A stretch of 64,000 nt of DNA, taken from assembly GCF_945859685.1 (NCBI RefSeq), contig NC_079150.1, positions 2,056,331 to 2,120,330 of the forward strand. Direction: 5' to 3'. This DNA is from Eupeodes corollae. Taxonomy: Eukaryota; Arthropoda; Insecta; Diptera; Syrphidae. Position numbers and translations under genes: made by a program. The stretch's first letter is position 1, and every line of letters begins with the position of its first letter. Under the pieces are notes generated by a model. The model did no database searches, was not told where the DNA came from, and saw only the letters and a list, made by a program, of their open reading frames with translations. Shown piece after piece: positions 35,691 through 48,490 of the stretch.

Positions 35691-38600
35691 ATGATTTGAT
35701 TTAATAACTTTATCTAAGATAATAGATTATAGTTTTCTCTCTGTTAAAGGGAGAAATGGTTCTTGTTTATTTGAAATTAATTTCATAAAACTTTCTTTTT
35801 TTAATCTTATATTAAATCTATAAAGAATATATAAGCAATGCTTTACAATAAATAGTATTTTTTTGTGAAATTTTTGAGATTTAAACTTTTTCTTTAACCT
35901 TATTTTAAATAATACTCTTGTCAACTTTCTAATAAGTTTGTATTCTCTGTTTGGTTTTGGAAATATTTGGACTTAAATACTTAACACATATCTAGCGTTA
36001 AAAGACTATTTAAAAAATTTTGTGTGGATGGACAAATATACATATCTTAAATGTTTCTTGTTTAAGTTGTTAAAGAAAAACGAATGTGGCTGAAATAAAA
36101 GGTTCTTTTTAGGGTTTTGTTATCTTTTTATCTTTCACTGTGAATATTAGGGTTTATATTATTTTCTTTTGCATTCTGTTTTTGGTGGAGGAGGAATGTC
36201 GTGGCCTAAGGGCGATTTTTACTCCTTTTCATTAAGATTTATTCACCAATAATGAAAGTTGGAAGTTCGTTAAGAATGAACGCAATCTTGGTTCAACCAT
36301 TTGTCTTACTTAAAGACATTAGGTATTTCACAAAATGTATTTCCAACATTTCTTGGAGATCGTCTTTAGCGTTCTTGTCATAGATTTCGACTTGTGTAAT
36401 TTGTGTTATGATTTTATTTTCTTAAGAAGCTTTTGATGGCAATGTGGTTTTAAGCGTAATGACCCATACGTTATGGTCAACAGGTTATTCCAGGTGTTAA
36501 AAACTACTTAGGGCAAAAACTAAGATTACACTCATATAAGTAACAGTTGTCATTCTTGACAATTATTATTTTTACTACTTCCAGTAAAGCAACAAGCACA
36601 TTTAATGGCACTACACTCGATTTCACAAGAACAAGGACGTCTTTACAAGCTCTCTGGTAATTTAATCACTGGAATTCCTGCCTATACTTTTATTCACATT
36701 CTACATCAAACCCACACTGATGAAGTTTTTAATTTTTCGATATGTTCTAGAAGGTTGCATTTTAATACATGAGCTATTAAGTGACAGGAGCCTATTTTGA
36801 CATTATTGTTTAAAAAAAAACTAAGCATTCGCAATAAATGTGATTTGACTTTTATAATTGATAAAACTCGAATCACTACGTATAATATAATTTACTTTGT
36901 TGCGAGATCACAAAAATTTTAAGATTTTCAGGTTTCTTTTTAGTATTATTAGGTACGAATGTTTGTGTGTTTTTAGTGTTGGCTTTAACGTTTTTTGATG
37001 ATTTTTTTTTTAATTTAACATGTACATGTTTGTTTTTTAATTTTTTTTTTCATTTTGTTGTTTAATTTTTAAAAACACATTATCTTACTATAAGTGAGTT
37101 AACGAAAAATGATTGTTTTGTTTTTTGTTGAGTTTTATTTTTTTTTAAATTTACTTTTGTATGATATAAGTTTTGACAAAAATAATATAAAGGAACTAGT
37201 ACTTGTGTGTAGATACTTATGATAGTAAATATTTCATCATTTCAATTTAATTACTTAAATTTCTAAAATGTTCTTCATTTAATTATTCTTTTGATTCTTT
37301 GTAAACCTTAAAAGCATAAAGAAGAAAACATTAAATTGGCAGTGATATCTTAGTGCGTAAATAGTGAAATAATTTATTTTGAATACATGGTTTTACTATT
37401 TCCAAAAATATAGATTTTTGATAATAGAAATGAATTTGAAGTAAAATATTATGTTATGTATCTTATAATAATTAATTTTGATTGCGGAGTGGATATTTGA
37501 ATGTTCTAAGTAAGTTTAAATTGATGCCTACGATCGAATTTCTTGTTCCCGCATCACTCGACTTTTTAACGAATTGGTAAAAAATGTATATTTTATCGAG
37601 AATAAAAATTAAAAATTAATTGTTGATGTTTTTTTTAATAGTTTATTTTAGTAAATATGTGGATAAATTGAGTTTTTATTCTTTCCTCACTCATTGCTTT
37701 ATTAATTTGAGTAAATAAAATTGAAATCACACTTCATGTTCATTTTCTTTGTAGACGTATTTAAGTTGTTTTTGAATTTTATTAAAATTTTGGTTTATAA
37801 GTTTCTTAAAAGAGTTTTGAAATAATGTAATAAATACGGCTGTGCTATAATAAAGATAGAAACTAATAGGACTTGCGTGAACCAATACCAGAATCAACAC
37901 TGTAACTGAAGGTTTCGTTTACATTTATTAAAAAGAAATTTAATAAATATACCGCTATACTTTACAAAATTGGTTTATAGGATGCTTATTTCATACACAA
38001 AAATACAATCTTCATTTCTACATTACATTTCACTCCTAATCGGTTTTGTGTTTTTCTTATTCTTGCAAAGATAAGTTTATTAACTTTCTCTTCCTGATTG
38101 TCGTTGTTAACTTTTCCTTACAATTTATTTTCTTTGGTGTCTTTCGTTTGTTCCTTTTAGTTAGTTTTATTATATGATTTTACTGATAAAATAAGATAAT
38201 GTTTTCATAAATTTAAAACACTTAGATAATAGTTCACGAAAAGATTGAAGTATTGTTTATTTTTGTTTAATATAAAAATAGTCAGATGAACCTATTATTA
38301 CATGCATAACAAAATATAAAACAAAAATTATAACTCGAGCTTTTATTTTATTGACTTAAACTAAAAATGTAACTGATAAAACGACTTCTTTTGAAACGCT
38401 GCAGTTCACATAATAGAACAATTGTTCTGAGTCTTATTTAATTTTCCATATTGTTCGTTGTATTAATGCACTTATTTTGCTTATGCACATTGACAACTCT
38501 TTGAAAAAGAAAACTTAAGGATTATAAATAAATTGAGTCATTAGCAACATTATTTTAGTTTTACTTGTTATACGTTTTGTTTGCAGCTTACTGCCACCGA

Positions 38601-38880
38601 CCGTAATGAATCATGATGAAATATTGTAGGACTATTCTATCTTCGAAGTCTCAGTAAAATTTAACTTCCTATACAATTAATTATTTTTACATAAAATTGG
38701 CGTTTATAAAATCATCATTTCTTTTCAAAATTTAAAAAGAACAATAATTTACCTTAAAAAATATAATTTTTAGAATACACATGACTAAAAACTTAACTTT
38801 ATATACCGAAATAATAAAAAATAGTCTTTTAAGTCTCACCATGGCATATCATTTGCTGATACTGCCATTTGCCCTTGGTC

Positions 38881-41634
38881 TCAAACTGATGATGTGGCAT
38901 GACGTTCACTGTCAATTGTCAAACTGGACGCACGTAAACTTAACGATGCTAATGACAAATTACTTCTATATAATGTACTAGGTGATGATGTTACTAAGAA
39001 AGCATTACTATCTACTGGTGGCATAGCCGATAATGTGTTATTTTTAGCATTGCTACAGGTGACACCATTGTTGAATGCATCGTTGCCACCGCATTTTGAG
39101 ACATTTGTAGGTGCATTGATGCCAGTTGTTGCTGGAACTGAACTAGCTGTTGTATTGTTGGCACCACCAACGATAGTATTCGATTCAGCATATAGATGAA
39201 GTCTAGAGCTGAGGACCTTATTACACGCTGGACATGCCCGTGGTACACCCTTTTCTCGGCGACGAAAAATTTCATGAGCACACCTATTTCGACAATAAAA
39301 GAGAAAATCCAGTAATTATCTCCTAAGTTACTGTTAACTCAATTTTTGCAATTGCATTTTTAAAAAGCATTTGTACTTAAATGTACAAAGTGAATTAGTT
39401 AGTAGGATCTTTCTTTAAACTGATTATTTATCGAGATGGTAAAAAAATAGTTTACATAAAAAAAACCCTTCTGATGACAGAACAAAAGAGTTTTTTTTTG
39501 AGGAATATTGTAAGATAAATGCATTTTGATGTAGCTACCTAGCATGCAAGATGTGTGCACAAGGCAATGCCTCCAAGGCATCAGCTTCGATTCCAAAAAC
39601 TTCACCACAAGCCCCACAATTGAGTCCTAAAGCTGCTTCAGTTTGAGTAGCTAGACGTGAATGGGTATTGAACTGTTCCTCATCTCCCAAAGCTCGATAA
39701 ATTAAGGCCAGGCGAGTACGAATTTTTCTTACTAAGAGCTTGAAATAGAAATAAATAAAATTATCAAAACGAAATATTCGCTTTATAGATTTGATTATCG
39801 TTTATGCAGACCTTAGCACCAATAGAGCTTGCTACCTCTAAAAGACGAGTGTTAAATTCTAAAGGACGGCAATTGCATATTTTTTGCTGCAGTCTTAAGG
39901 CTTCCAAACACCTAGCAGCACCATCCATTGCTTCCATCTGTGCCATGCGATCACCTAGTGCTGCCGCAGTTCCCATAGCTTGTTCGTATTGACGAAATGC
40001 CCTCTAAAACAAAAATATCAAAATAATTAGTCTGCCCTATTAAGTTAATTATTTTTATTATAGCTAATGACATTCTACACACATCGATATCTATTTTTTT
40101 CCTATAAATATCACCCATGACACGTATACTGCGAGTATATGTTGCCTGATCCCCAGATATGAGAGCGAGTCGTGTAGCTTCCTGAAGTGAATTTATCAAG
40201 ACTTACAAATTTCTGTTCGACCAGCAAAATAATTAAAAATTCTAACTAACCGTACAGTAGTCATGGGCATCTCCGAAATCTCCTTGCTTGCGAAGAGCTG
40301 CAGCCATCCGAAGAAGTGCCGCACGATGATGTGACGAATTCAAATCTCCAAGCTGTAACGACCTTGAAAGATCATAGGCCTTTGAAGCATACGTAGCACT
40401 CTTGTCATTGTCTTGTAGACGACCAAATAATTCCGACAAGGCCACATAAACTTGCAACTCTAATGATGGATCACCGATTGATGTTGCGATTTTGTGCGCT
40501 CCCTGAAGACCTTCTAAGGCCCTCGAAAAACCACCCATTTCTAAATAGACCTTAGCAACCGTTAGATGTACCAAGCCACCAGTTTGACACTGTGTACCAC
40601 ATTCATTGTAGAGTGAATGGCGTGCATAACTGAGTGCACGTTCTAAGCCTCCCAAACGTTCGTGAGCTCTTGCCAAATTTAAATAAGTTTCCGCACGCAT
40701 AGTTGGTGAGTCTAGCTCTTCAGATATGCCAAGTTGCCGATGACCAAATTCTATAGCTTCTCTATATTTGCCCCAATCCATATGAGCTTGATAAAGATAG
40801 CCGAGTAGGGTGAATTTGTCCTCACGCCTATTTGTCGATTTGAGAGCACTCCTCCATGTTCGAACTGCCGCATTTTGATTGTGCTGCTCGTAGAGTCGAA
40901 GTCCTCGTTCCATCTAAAAATTATTTCTGGATTATTTCTAATTCATTTTAGATTATTTTGTCTATATAGATAAAAATTGAATCGTTTTTTATGTTTAATG
41001 GGATTATGCTGTAATATTTTATGCTTTATCTAAAGTAACTACATTGCTTCATATAGAAATTATGGGATTTGGAGAGAAAGAGGTCGGGAGTCCCGATTTT
41101 TTTTACCAATTTATTTTAAAAGTTTGTTAAAAAACTTTGAAGAATTCAAAACTACAACTATGTCCATTTAACGTTAAACTAAGGAGATGACATTATGACT
41201 AGTTTGTTCAACTTAACTTACCTTTCGTCTTGCTAAATACTGCTTTAAGCTTCTTTGGCAAGCCAAAAAACAATTTATAACTGAATTCCGAGACCGCGAG
41301 AATCCATGACGAGCCCACAACGACGTACCGTCAGGACTTGACCCGTATCCAGCCAGTCGAGAAAAACTCTCATCCAGCTGACAAATGTCTTAAAATAAAT
41401 AAATACGAAATATCAGCGAACTTAAATGAACAGAAATTTTTGCAAAATGCTACCAGTTGAATTTTCAAGTAGATAACGTGACCCATCAGGAGATGCTAGG
41501 AGGTGTGTTGCTGATAGATTATGACTATGCGGTATGCTAGAGGCATTTTTATATTTATAGCTTTATTTTTCTCTATGTGGTTAGACATTTTCTTACCTAA
41601 GAAGATCTCTCGAAGCGATACTCTCCCATGACAT
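38881..41634 (-). CDS. Rapsn: Rapsyn (acetylcholine-receptor clustering protein), eight coding exons
   Basis: Rapsyn is a cytoplasmic peripheral scaffold that clusters receptors at the postsynaptic membrane. Minus-strand coding exons are 41634-41597, 41536-41454, 41388-41222, 40913-40251, 40181-40083, 40003-39812, 39738-39539 and 39283-38881. All phases close, giving 614 residues. TPR repeats fill about residues 97-450: MERGLRLYEQHNQNAAVRTW, YREAIEFGHRQLG, AETYLNLARAHERLG, ALSYARHSLYNECG and GDIYRKKIDIDRAFRQYEQ. A RING-H2 domain follows at about 455-501: C-x2-C, then PCAHILHARC, then C-x2-C. Vertebrate rapsyn has about 412 residues, starts MG for myristoylation and ends right after RING. This protein has about 96 extra N-terminal residues starting MSWESIASRD and a Ser/Asn/Thr-rich tail of about 113. 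An acceptor (tatatttcag) at 41641 indicates an upstream 5' UTR exon. Confidence 0.94.
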
Positions 41635-41640
41635 GACTCC

Positions 41641-44600
41641 CTGAAATATAATCTTACTCGATTCACCCTTTTCTTGTCCTATTGAAGTTTTGATTCTTCA
41701 GGTTGATGTTTTAAGATTAACTTTGGAAGCTCTGAAATTTATAAATTATTTAAATTTACATTTAGAGCCATATTTGTTAAAAACCATAGAACATAAATCA
41801 TGTAATCAATTAAAAAAATCATAAAACTATAACAAAAACAGTTACTTCACTAAAACGACTTCATTAAATTCTTGCTTATTTTCATTAACCTCGAACTGTG
41901 TACATTGCATTTAAAGGCAGTGAAAAGATCTTAATTAAGCACACAAAAAAGAGAACAAAAGCCAAATCCACCTCTTCATATTATCTTTTCCACATCCCCT
42001 ATTAACGTAAACACAGCTACCCATAATAATTTCTAGGCATTAATCTTTTTCACATGAAGATAAAAAAGTGGTAAGGACGACATTTATTGCTGTCAGCTTG
42101 ATAGCCTATGGGGTTGATGATTGAAGTTTTTAGGTGGGTGAATATTTACTACTATAATGCAAAGATGAAAAAGTTTAGGCGGGGAAATTTCAAGACCACC
42201 AGCTGATTACCTACTCATACAATTTTTTTAAAGGCAAATTCCTGTGGTAGGTAGTGGTTTTCCAGCACTCTACAATTAACAATGAAAGTAAATGCAATGT
42301 CCTTGAAGCAGACAGCATTGTAGATGCACAACTTTGACCCAGAACACATATTTACGAGAACAGAAATAAACCAAAATTGTAGTACATAGATATGGAAATG
42401 GGGTGGGTGGAAATATAAAAGGCCCTGCTAGTTGCAGCAATGCTGCTTTAAATGTATGGGCATTTTTACATTGAATGAGGTACACACAGGTAGGTTGGTA
42501 TACCACGATCTTGACGTCAATGAAGTGGTCTCATCGAAAAGACAGAGCATTAACAATTATCATTGACATATCAACAAATCTAAACAAGACGTACCTACAA
42601 GATTTCTTTGTTTCAATACACATAGGAATAATATTGTATGAGTATTTTTAGTGACCATTCATTAATTTTTTTCATTTTAAGACAACCCTAGCCACACCGC
42701 ACAGATTGTTAATGATGCTGCCTTGGAAGCTTAGCATCGAACACAAAATCTGTTTCACTTCATATCAGCATCAGAGCCTGCCCTACAAAAAATGGGTTAA
42801 AGAATTGAATAAATATACCTTCTGGTGTATACACATCAGGGCTAACGAAATGTCAAAAGGGATATCTGGGCTACAGAGTTTTCTTTCGTAAAAAAATGTT
42901 GGTTTTAAATTCACACGATAATCTCATGTTTAAGAATAAATTATTGATCACATAAAATTACATTTCAGAAAAAGGGATATGAATTTATTATCACAAATAA
43001 AAGAATCATCAACAAAAGATTCTCAGATACCTGTTTCAATAATTTCCACTATACATCAGCTTAATTTTGTTTCATTAAACTTAGCTTAAAATTTCACACT
43101 AATTATTATTTATAAAATATTGTAACTTCAAAAACACAAAACAGATTATTTTAAGATCCTTTGTGGTTTTCCACAATAACAACAACAATTTGTTTTAAAT
43201 TAAAATAACAAGCACAACCAAGATTTTATTTAAACTTTTATTTTGTTAATTTTTTAATGAATTTCAAAACAAGTTTCTTCAAAGATATGCAATTTGAATT
43301 TTTGTACGTGTTCCCGTCGTTACATCAGTAAAGTTTTAAATCATTTTTGAAATTATTTTATTTTTTCATAATAATTCTTTTTTTAAAGGTTCTATGGAAA
43401 ATCGAACAAGAGACGAGAGCTTTATATTAATGAATGCGAACTGGAGGCGATTGATATAGTTTTGGGATTGAATGCACAATAGATACACACATATTTAACA
43501 AAAAAGGAAACCGAAACTATAAAAGGACCAAAAACAACAAGAAAAAGAATTTTTCTCTTAAAATGATGAGAGAGGAACAAATAGGAATAACGTTAACAAT
43601 TGTTTTTTTTTTTAACATACGTTTTTTTTGTGTAGACTTTATTTTTCACACGCGGAAAATCCTCACAAAATAAAGATTTTTCAATACAAGACACAACGAC
43701 GAGAGTAGTAAATTGAGGTTTAAGACGATTTTTCCTGCGCTCCGATTTGAATCCTTCTTCTTCTGCTTTGACTGATGGGATATCCTAACCACATCAGGAG
43801 ATAATAAGGAAACAAGTTGCTCTCAATGCCAACAGAAGCGGATATGAGATAACGCGTTGCCAATCGTTATTGATTCTGCATATTAATAAACTGTAAATTT
43901 TGTGTTTAGATAAAATGCTTACCCTTTTATGGAATATCTGCGCTGAAGACGTCACTTCTTAACTTTGTCCCTGATAGACCGACAAAGATGTTAACATTTC
44001 TTAATGGCGTGCGGTCCAAAATGTATACAATTTTAATGATATCTTATTGACACCTTTCTCTACAAACTTTTCTTTTTAAATAAATTGTTTTTATATATTT
44101 TACAATATTACATGGACGACTGCGATTATACCTGACAGTAGAGAAGAGTAACATCCGAAACGGCAACGCCGTCGGATGGGTAAGATTTTTGTTTTCTTTG
44201 GATACAATTAAACGCATGCGCGTTAAAATTCAAGTTGTATGTGCATTTGAAAACGATTGTCAGTTTGTTCATGTGAATAATTTAAAGGATTCAGACATGA
44301 ATCGAAATACTTAGTCTTTTGTTTAGAAAGAAGATACAAATTTAATAAAATAAAACAGGTTCTAAAATCTGCAGCTCATCTGCTCATCAATAGAGAGGCT
44401 GGAATTCGGAAATTAAAAAAAAAAATTCGTTCGGGAGACGGACACAAACCCGAAAACCCTGAATTTTCGAAGTTCCAAAACCCTGAAAATTCAGAATTCT
44501 GTCACCAACCCGATTCAAATATGATTTCCGTTTAGAATTTAGACCGGAATGGGGAACTACTCATGTGATCAATAAAGAAATTGCTTTAATTCGTATTTTC

Positions 44601-45640
44601 CAAATCTTTCAAATATCGCTTTGTGCATAAACTTTTTCAAACGATTGTATTTTTACTTGCGACATATAGAAATATGTCAAGTTTTGCATTCGTACAAAAA
44701 TTCGAATTCAAAATAGAAAAGTCCTTGGCCTGATCCCGATTGACTTCAAATTTGGTTTAAGGCTTTTTTACAAATTTTTTGGTAAAAATTGTGAATTCGA
44801 TTTTTCTTACATACAAACCAATACATTGTTTTTTAATGTTAACAAACTTTTTTTCTTCATTTGGCTCCTTTCAATATAAAAAAATATGTTTGTATTGCTC
44901 CAGAAGGGTACCCGCCATATTACCTTTATTTTGTTTTTAAATTTTCTCAAGAACAAATCAACCGATTTCAATAATTTTTTTCTGCACAAGCTCTTATATC
45001 GTCTTAATTTGATGATCAAAAATATCATTGTTTTGATTTTTTTAAAACGGGTCTAATTTTTTAAGAACTTGAAAGTAAAACGTTGAAATGTTTGTCATTT
45101 TAAAAATTAAATCTTTGGCGTTTTTAATATTAATTATTAATTGGGTTTGACAATTTCCTTATTTCTATTAAATCGAACATCATTACATTTATTACTCGTA
45201 TATTCGTAAACTCAGACACCAAAAATTAAAAACTTCAGTCTAGACCATACACTGCACACATCCTTGCACCGGCATTGGAGGGATTGCGGACAAGCAGTTT
45301 TTGAGTTTCTGTTCAATACCATTTTGTTAACAGATAAAAGGCAAACATTTTTGAAAGTATTCAATCCTTGTTTGATCCTCATGGGTAGGGGTTATTTTTC
45401 TTTGTTTAAAAAGTGTGTACTCACCCATAAATTTATTTAATTACTTGTCTGCCACAGACTTGACTCTTGAGTGCGCACTGATTTAAACTAATGACAGATG
45501 CTTTTCAACCTTTATAATGATAATTTTACATTCGTTTTTAATTTCCAAGAATAAATCCATAAAATACAACATAGAAAATGTTATTCATTAATAAATCAAA
45601 CTAATTAAAAAAAGACAAGTTCATACTACTAAAGATATTG
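41641..45640. promoter_or_regulatory. 5' flank of rapsyn, no further coding exon recognised
   Basis: The untranslated first exon and promoter of rapsyn (minus strand) should lie here. GC-richer islands occur at 42210-42540, 43730-43870 and 44100-44230, any of which might hold a transcription start. A hairpin with arms atccga/tcggat around cggc/gccg lies at 44153-44176. Short frames such as 42276-42506, 42706-42891 and 44807-45028 have no domain. I see no tRNA or repeat copy. Confidence 0.4.
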
Positions 45641-45642
45641 TA

Positions 45643-45968
45643 TTAAAACATTTCATCTTCAATTTCTTCAACAAGTTTAAATCCAAATTGTGTATCTTTC
45701 AAACTAAGCCATTTTATGAAAGAATCACAATCAAGACTTATTTAATCATTGAGCAGGTTCCCACAACATAAGGGACATAATTTTTTGCAGTCAACTGCTT
45801 TCTTGGAACATATATTTTGACCAAGTCTTTTGGTGAAGTGTCATACATTTCAATTTCGGAACTTTGCCAACTTTTAGTTGGTCGTACAAAAAGTACTAAC
45901 AAAATAATTGTCCACAAAAAACGTCTCGGCAAGCTACAAATCCATCTCGCATTGCATTTTGTATTTTA
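45643..45968 (-). pseudogene. Unidentified frame pair with signal-peptide-like start, frame-shifted
   Basis: The minus strand carries an open segment from 45965 to 45738. It lacks an ATG before the hydrophobic stretch PRRFLWTIILLVLFVRPTKS, which is followed by WQSSEIEMYD and later KNYVPYVVGTCSMIK, then a stop at 45740-45738. Immediately after, in another frame (about 45735-45643), comes SLDCDSFIKWLSLKD, then FGFKLVEEIEDEMF and a stop. Both segments look more protein-like than neighbouring frames, with a plausible secretory signal, Cys, and acidic end. The simplest readings are a decayed gene with one frameshift, or exon pieces of a small secreted protein whose introns I cannot resolve. I do not recognise the family. 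Confidence 0.35.
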
Positions 45969-46458
45969 AATAAATATTACCTATTTGCTTACCAATTTGA
46001 CGAGAGTCCTTTTGCATAAAACTTCAAATGGAACTGTGCATTATAAAATAAATAAATCACAGTAATAAAGTTCAGCTTTTAGTTAATTGAGCAATCAAGA
46101 TAAGCAGTCATTTTGACATAAGTGGAATTGACTTGATTGATAGGAAGAATTGGAAAGTATATGGAAAATGCAGAAAGAAAAATTGAGTGGGTGGTATTTG
46201 AAAATCTCACTAACTAATAAAGCCAGCGACTTGAATTAAATGTTATAATTTTTACTGTGAGGTGATACAAAGCTAATTATAATTTAAAAATAAATTAATT
46301 AACGGTTTTAAAAAAACTGAACATAATTATTTTTTACCTCAAATAATTTACGAACAAAAATTGGTTTTATGTTCAAAATAATTTTATACAACGAAGAATG
46401 AAATTTTTGACATCTGGTAAAACTGTAAAAAAAAATGAACTGACAGTTTACAAACAAA

Positions 46459-46772
46459 AATAATAAATAAATAAATTGGGTGGCGCGACAGTCCGTTGAG
46501 AACCAAGGCCTAGTGACTTACAACTCTCAACCATTCCTGTGTGCGAGTAATGTTGTCAGGAATGGAGGGGACCTACAGTTTATATGCCGACTCCGAACGG
46601 CTAATTTTGAGAAAGCACTTTTTCATGACAATAGTTAATCTTGGAGAATTTGTCAATTCCTCGCAAGAGGCAGTACCCATGAAAAGACTTTTGTTGGCAT
46701 AGGCAGGGATCGAACCCAAGACCTCTAGCATGACAGTCCAACGCACTAACCATCATGCCACGGGTACCACAA
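46459..46772 (-). mobile_element. tRNA-derived SINE, copy S5 (full-length reference copy)
   Basis: This is the most complete copy. Read on the minus strand, the head at 46772-46700 contains a Pol III A box (TGGCATGATGGTTAGTG, 46760-46744) and a B box (GGTTCGATCCC, 46716-46706) at tRNA-like spacing. A body of about 200 bp common to all copies follows, then a TTTA-type repeat tail at 46480-46459. The body includes the words ccgaacggctaa and ccattcctgtgtgcgag. No protein is encoded. The other copies are at 21808, 24262, 27203 and 34203. Confidence 0.9.
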
Positions 46773-47640
46773 AAATAAAAAAATTTAAAACAATTTTTTC
46801 AGCGTATGGTCTATACCATTTCAGAATTTTCAGAGTAGAATTTTTAAATTGAATAATCGATTCGATTTTTCCAATAAGGACCATCTCTTCAATTTGACCT
46901 CAGCTCAAAGCTTGAAATTTTCAGGAAGACAATTGTTTGATTAAAGATTAGATCCGTCTTTAAGTCTTTTTTTGTGTGTTACAACCAAAACTGTGATGCT
47001 TTAAGTTAAGGGCCTTACTCTGTTCTGTAAACAAGTTGCCAAGTACGAAAATTTCACTTTCGAAATTAGCAACCCGTAAGTAGTAGATTTCATTCCGTTA
47101 CAGAAATGAAGAGTTCAAATATTTGTTTTCAAAAATGTTCGCTTTCAGAACAAAGCATAGAGTAGGGCCCTAGTATTTTACCAGCATGAAAAATCAAATG
47201 AATTTTGTTCACGAGTCCGAATATCAGATCTGGTTGCATTTTTTTTGATAACTTTAAACACTCTCGTGTTTCTTTTAGATTTGTTTCTCGTTTTGCCTTT
47301 AGTTACCTTGATGGGAGTAATAGATAGATTTTTATTTTCGTGTTTGAATTACATTTTATAAGCTATCGTACAGTTTATTATATCTTTCTACGGAATCAGT
47401 GTTTATAATAAATAAATAATTTAATTATTAAGTAATGCATTAAATAAATAAATAATTGAACAAAATTGTAATAAATTAAATTTATGAATAAATAAATTCA
47501 TCTAAATACAATTCTCGTGTCACAGTGTTAGTTGCCATACTCCTCAGAAACGACGTAACCAATTTAGATGACATTTTTGGATACACTTTCGGTAAGTTTG
47601 AGAAGAGGTTTTTATCTATTTTTTATATTCCTAAGTGCTT
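46773..47640. other. Intergenic DNA between SINE S5 and the Helitron relic
   Basis: No gene is recognised. The region 47400-47510 is a run of AATAAATAAAT-type repeats. The frame at 47525-47710 precedes the Helitron match and shows no domain of its own. Confidence 0.45.
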
Positions 47641-48490
47641 TTGTTTAATTGCATCAACATCGTATACGGTGCAAAGATCTTACGATAGTTCTCAGTACTA
47701 TGTACAATGAAGCATTGATTGCTATAGAGGATCTTTGCGTTATCATTGCCAACTTACCACTCAGTCATTTTGGTATGCATTTATTTTATCGAAATGCTTC
47801 TGATTTAATAGACACTGAATTGAATCATAAACTACAATATAATACTGTAGAAATGGAAGCGATTGTTCCTCGCAAAAATGAAGAACAAAGAACAATTTTT
47901 GAACACATCATGGCAGATTCTTTTTTTTTTTGGAAGCACCAGACGGAACTGGCAAAACGTTCCTTATTTCGCTAATTCTTGCTAAAATACTATCAAATAA
48001 TGGTTACGCATTGGTTATTGCATCTTCTGGTATTGCGGAAACTTAATTGGATGGAGGCAGAACAGCTCATTCAGTATTTAAACTGCCACTAAATATTCAA
48101 AATAACCAAGACGCGGTGTGCAATATAAAAAAACAATCATCCATCGCCAGTTGCCACAGTGCTGAAACAGACAAACATTTTCCGTTATTACGCGTTCAAC
48201 GTACCAGTGTGGAGAAGGTATAACTAGAACTAAAAATGCGTGTTCAAATGCTTCAAGATCCATCCGCTGAAACACTCTCAAGACAACTGTTGGATGGGTA
48301 TAGGCGACAGAAAAGTTACTACAGATAAAATTGGATGCATACAATTACCGGTCGATTTCAGCAAGATTATTGATTCAAAAGATGCTCTCATTAACCATAT
48401 ATTTCCCGATGTACACAGACAATATACAAATCATGATACAACATTTGTTACCTGGAGACTTGGTGTCATACAAATCTATTGATAAAGTTT
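47641..48490 (+). mobile_element. Helitron helicase relic with Walker A motif
   Basis: The plus strand encodes the PIF1-like helicase of a Helitron in several frames. At 47700-47925 come MYNEALIAIEDLC and LPLSHFGMH, then QRTIFEHIM. Next are EAPDGTGKTFLISLILAKIL (Walker A GTGKT) and IASSGIAET, followed by a stop near 48044. LDGGRTAHSVFKLPLNIQ follows at 48048-48102. At 48230-48460 come LKMRVQMLQDPSAET, then RQLLDMG and DRKVTTDKIGCIQLP. Frameshifts fall near 47925 and 48290. The end of this fragment overlaps in protein order the start of the minus-strand Helitron fragment at 27500-28110, so both derive from related elements. Confidence 0.88.

Larger units (their letters stand above)
33649..38880. 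other. Long AT-rich convergent intergenic region and 3' UTRs
   Basis: This 5.2 kb lies between two convergent stop codons: the scaffold gene (+) at 33648 and rapsyn (-) at 38881. It contains one SINE fragment (34203-34418). TA-dinucleotide runs lie at 34911-34931, 35039-35082 and 35620-35690, with many T-runs around 36990-37150. No protein frame is credible. Long 3' UTRs of both genes are the simplest explanation for part of it. Confidence 0.5.

Noticed and set aside
46700..46772. Possible functional tRNA gene
   Set aside because: A and B boxes are present, but the stretch continues directly into the SINE body found in four other places and I could not form a clean cloverleaf.
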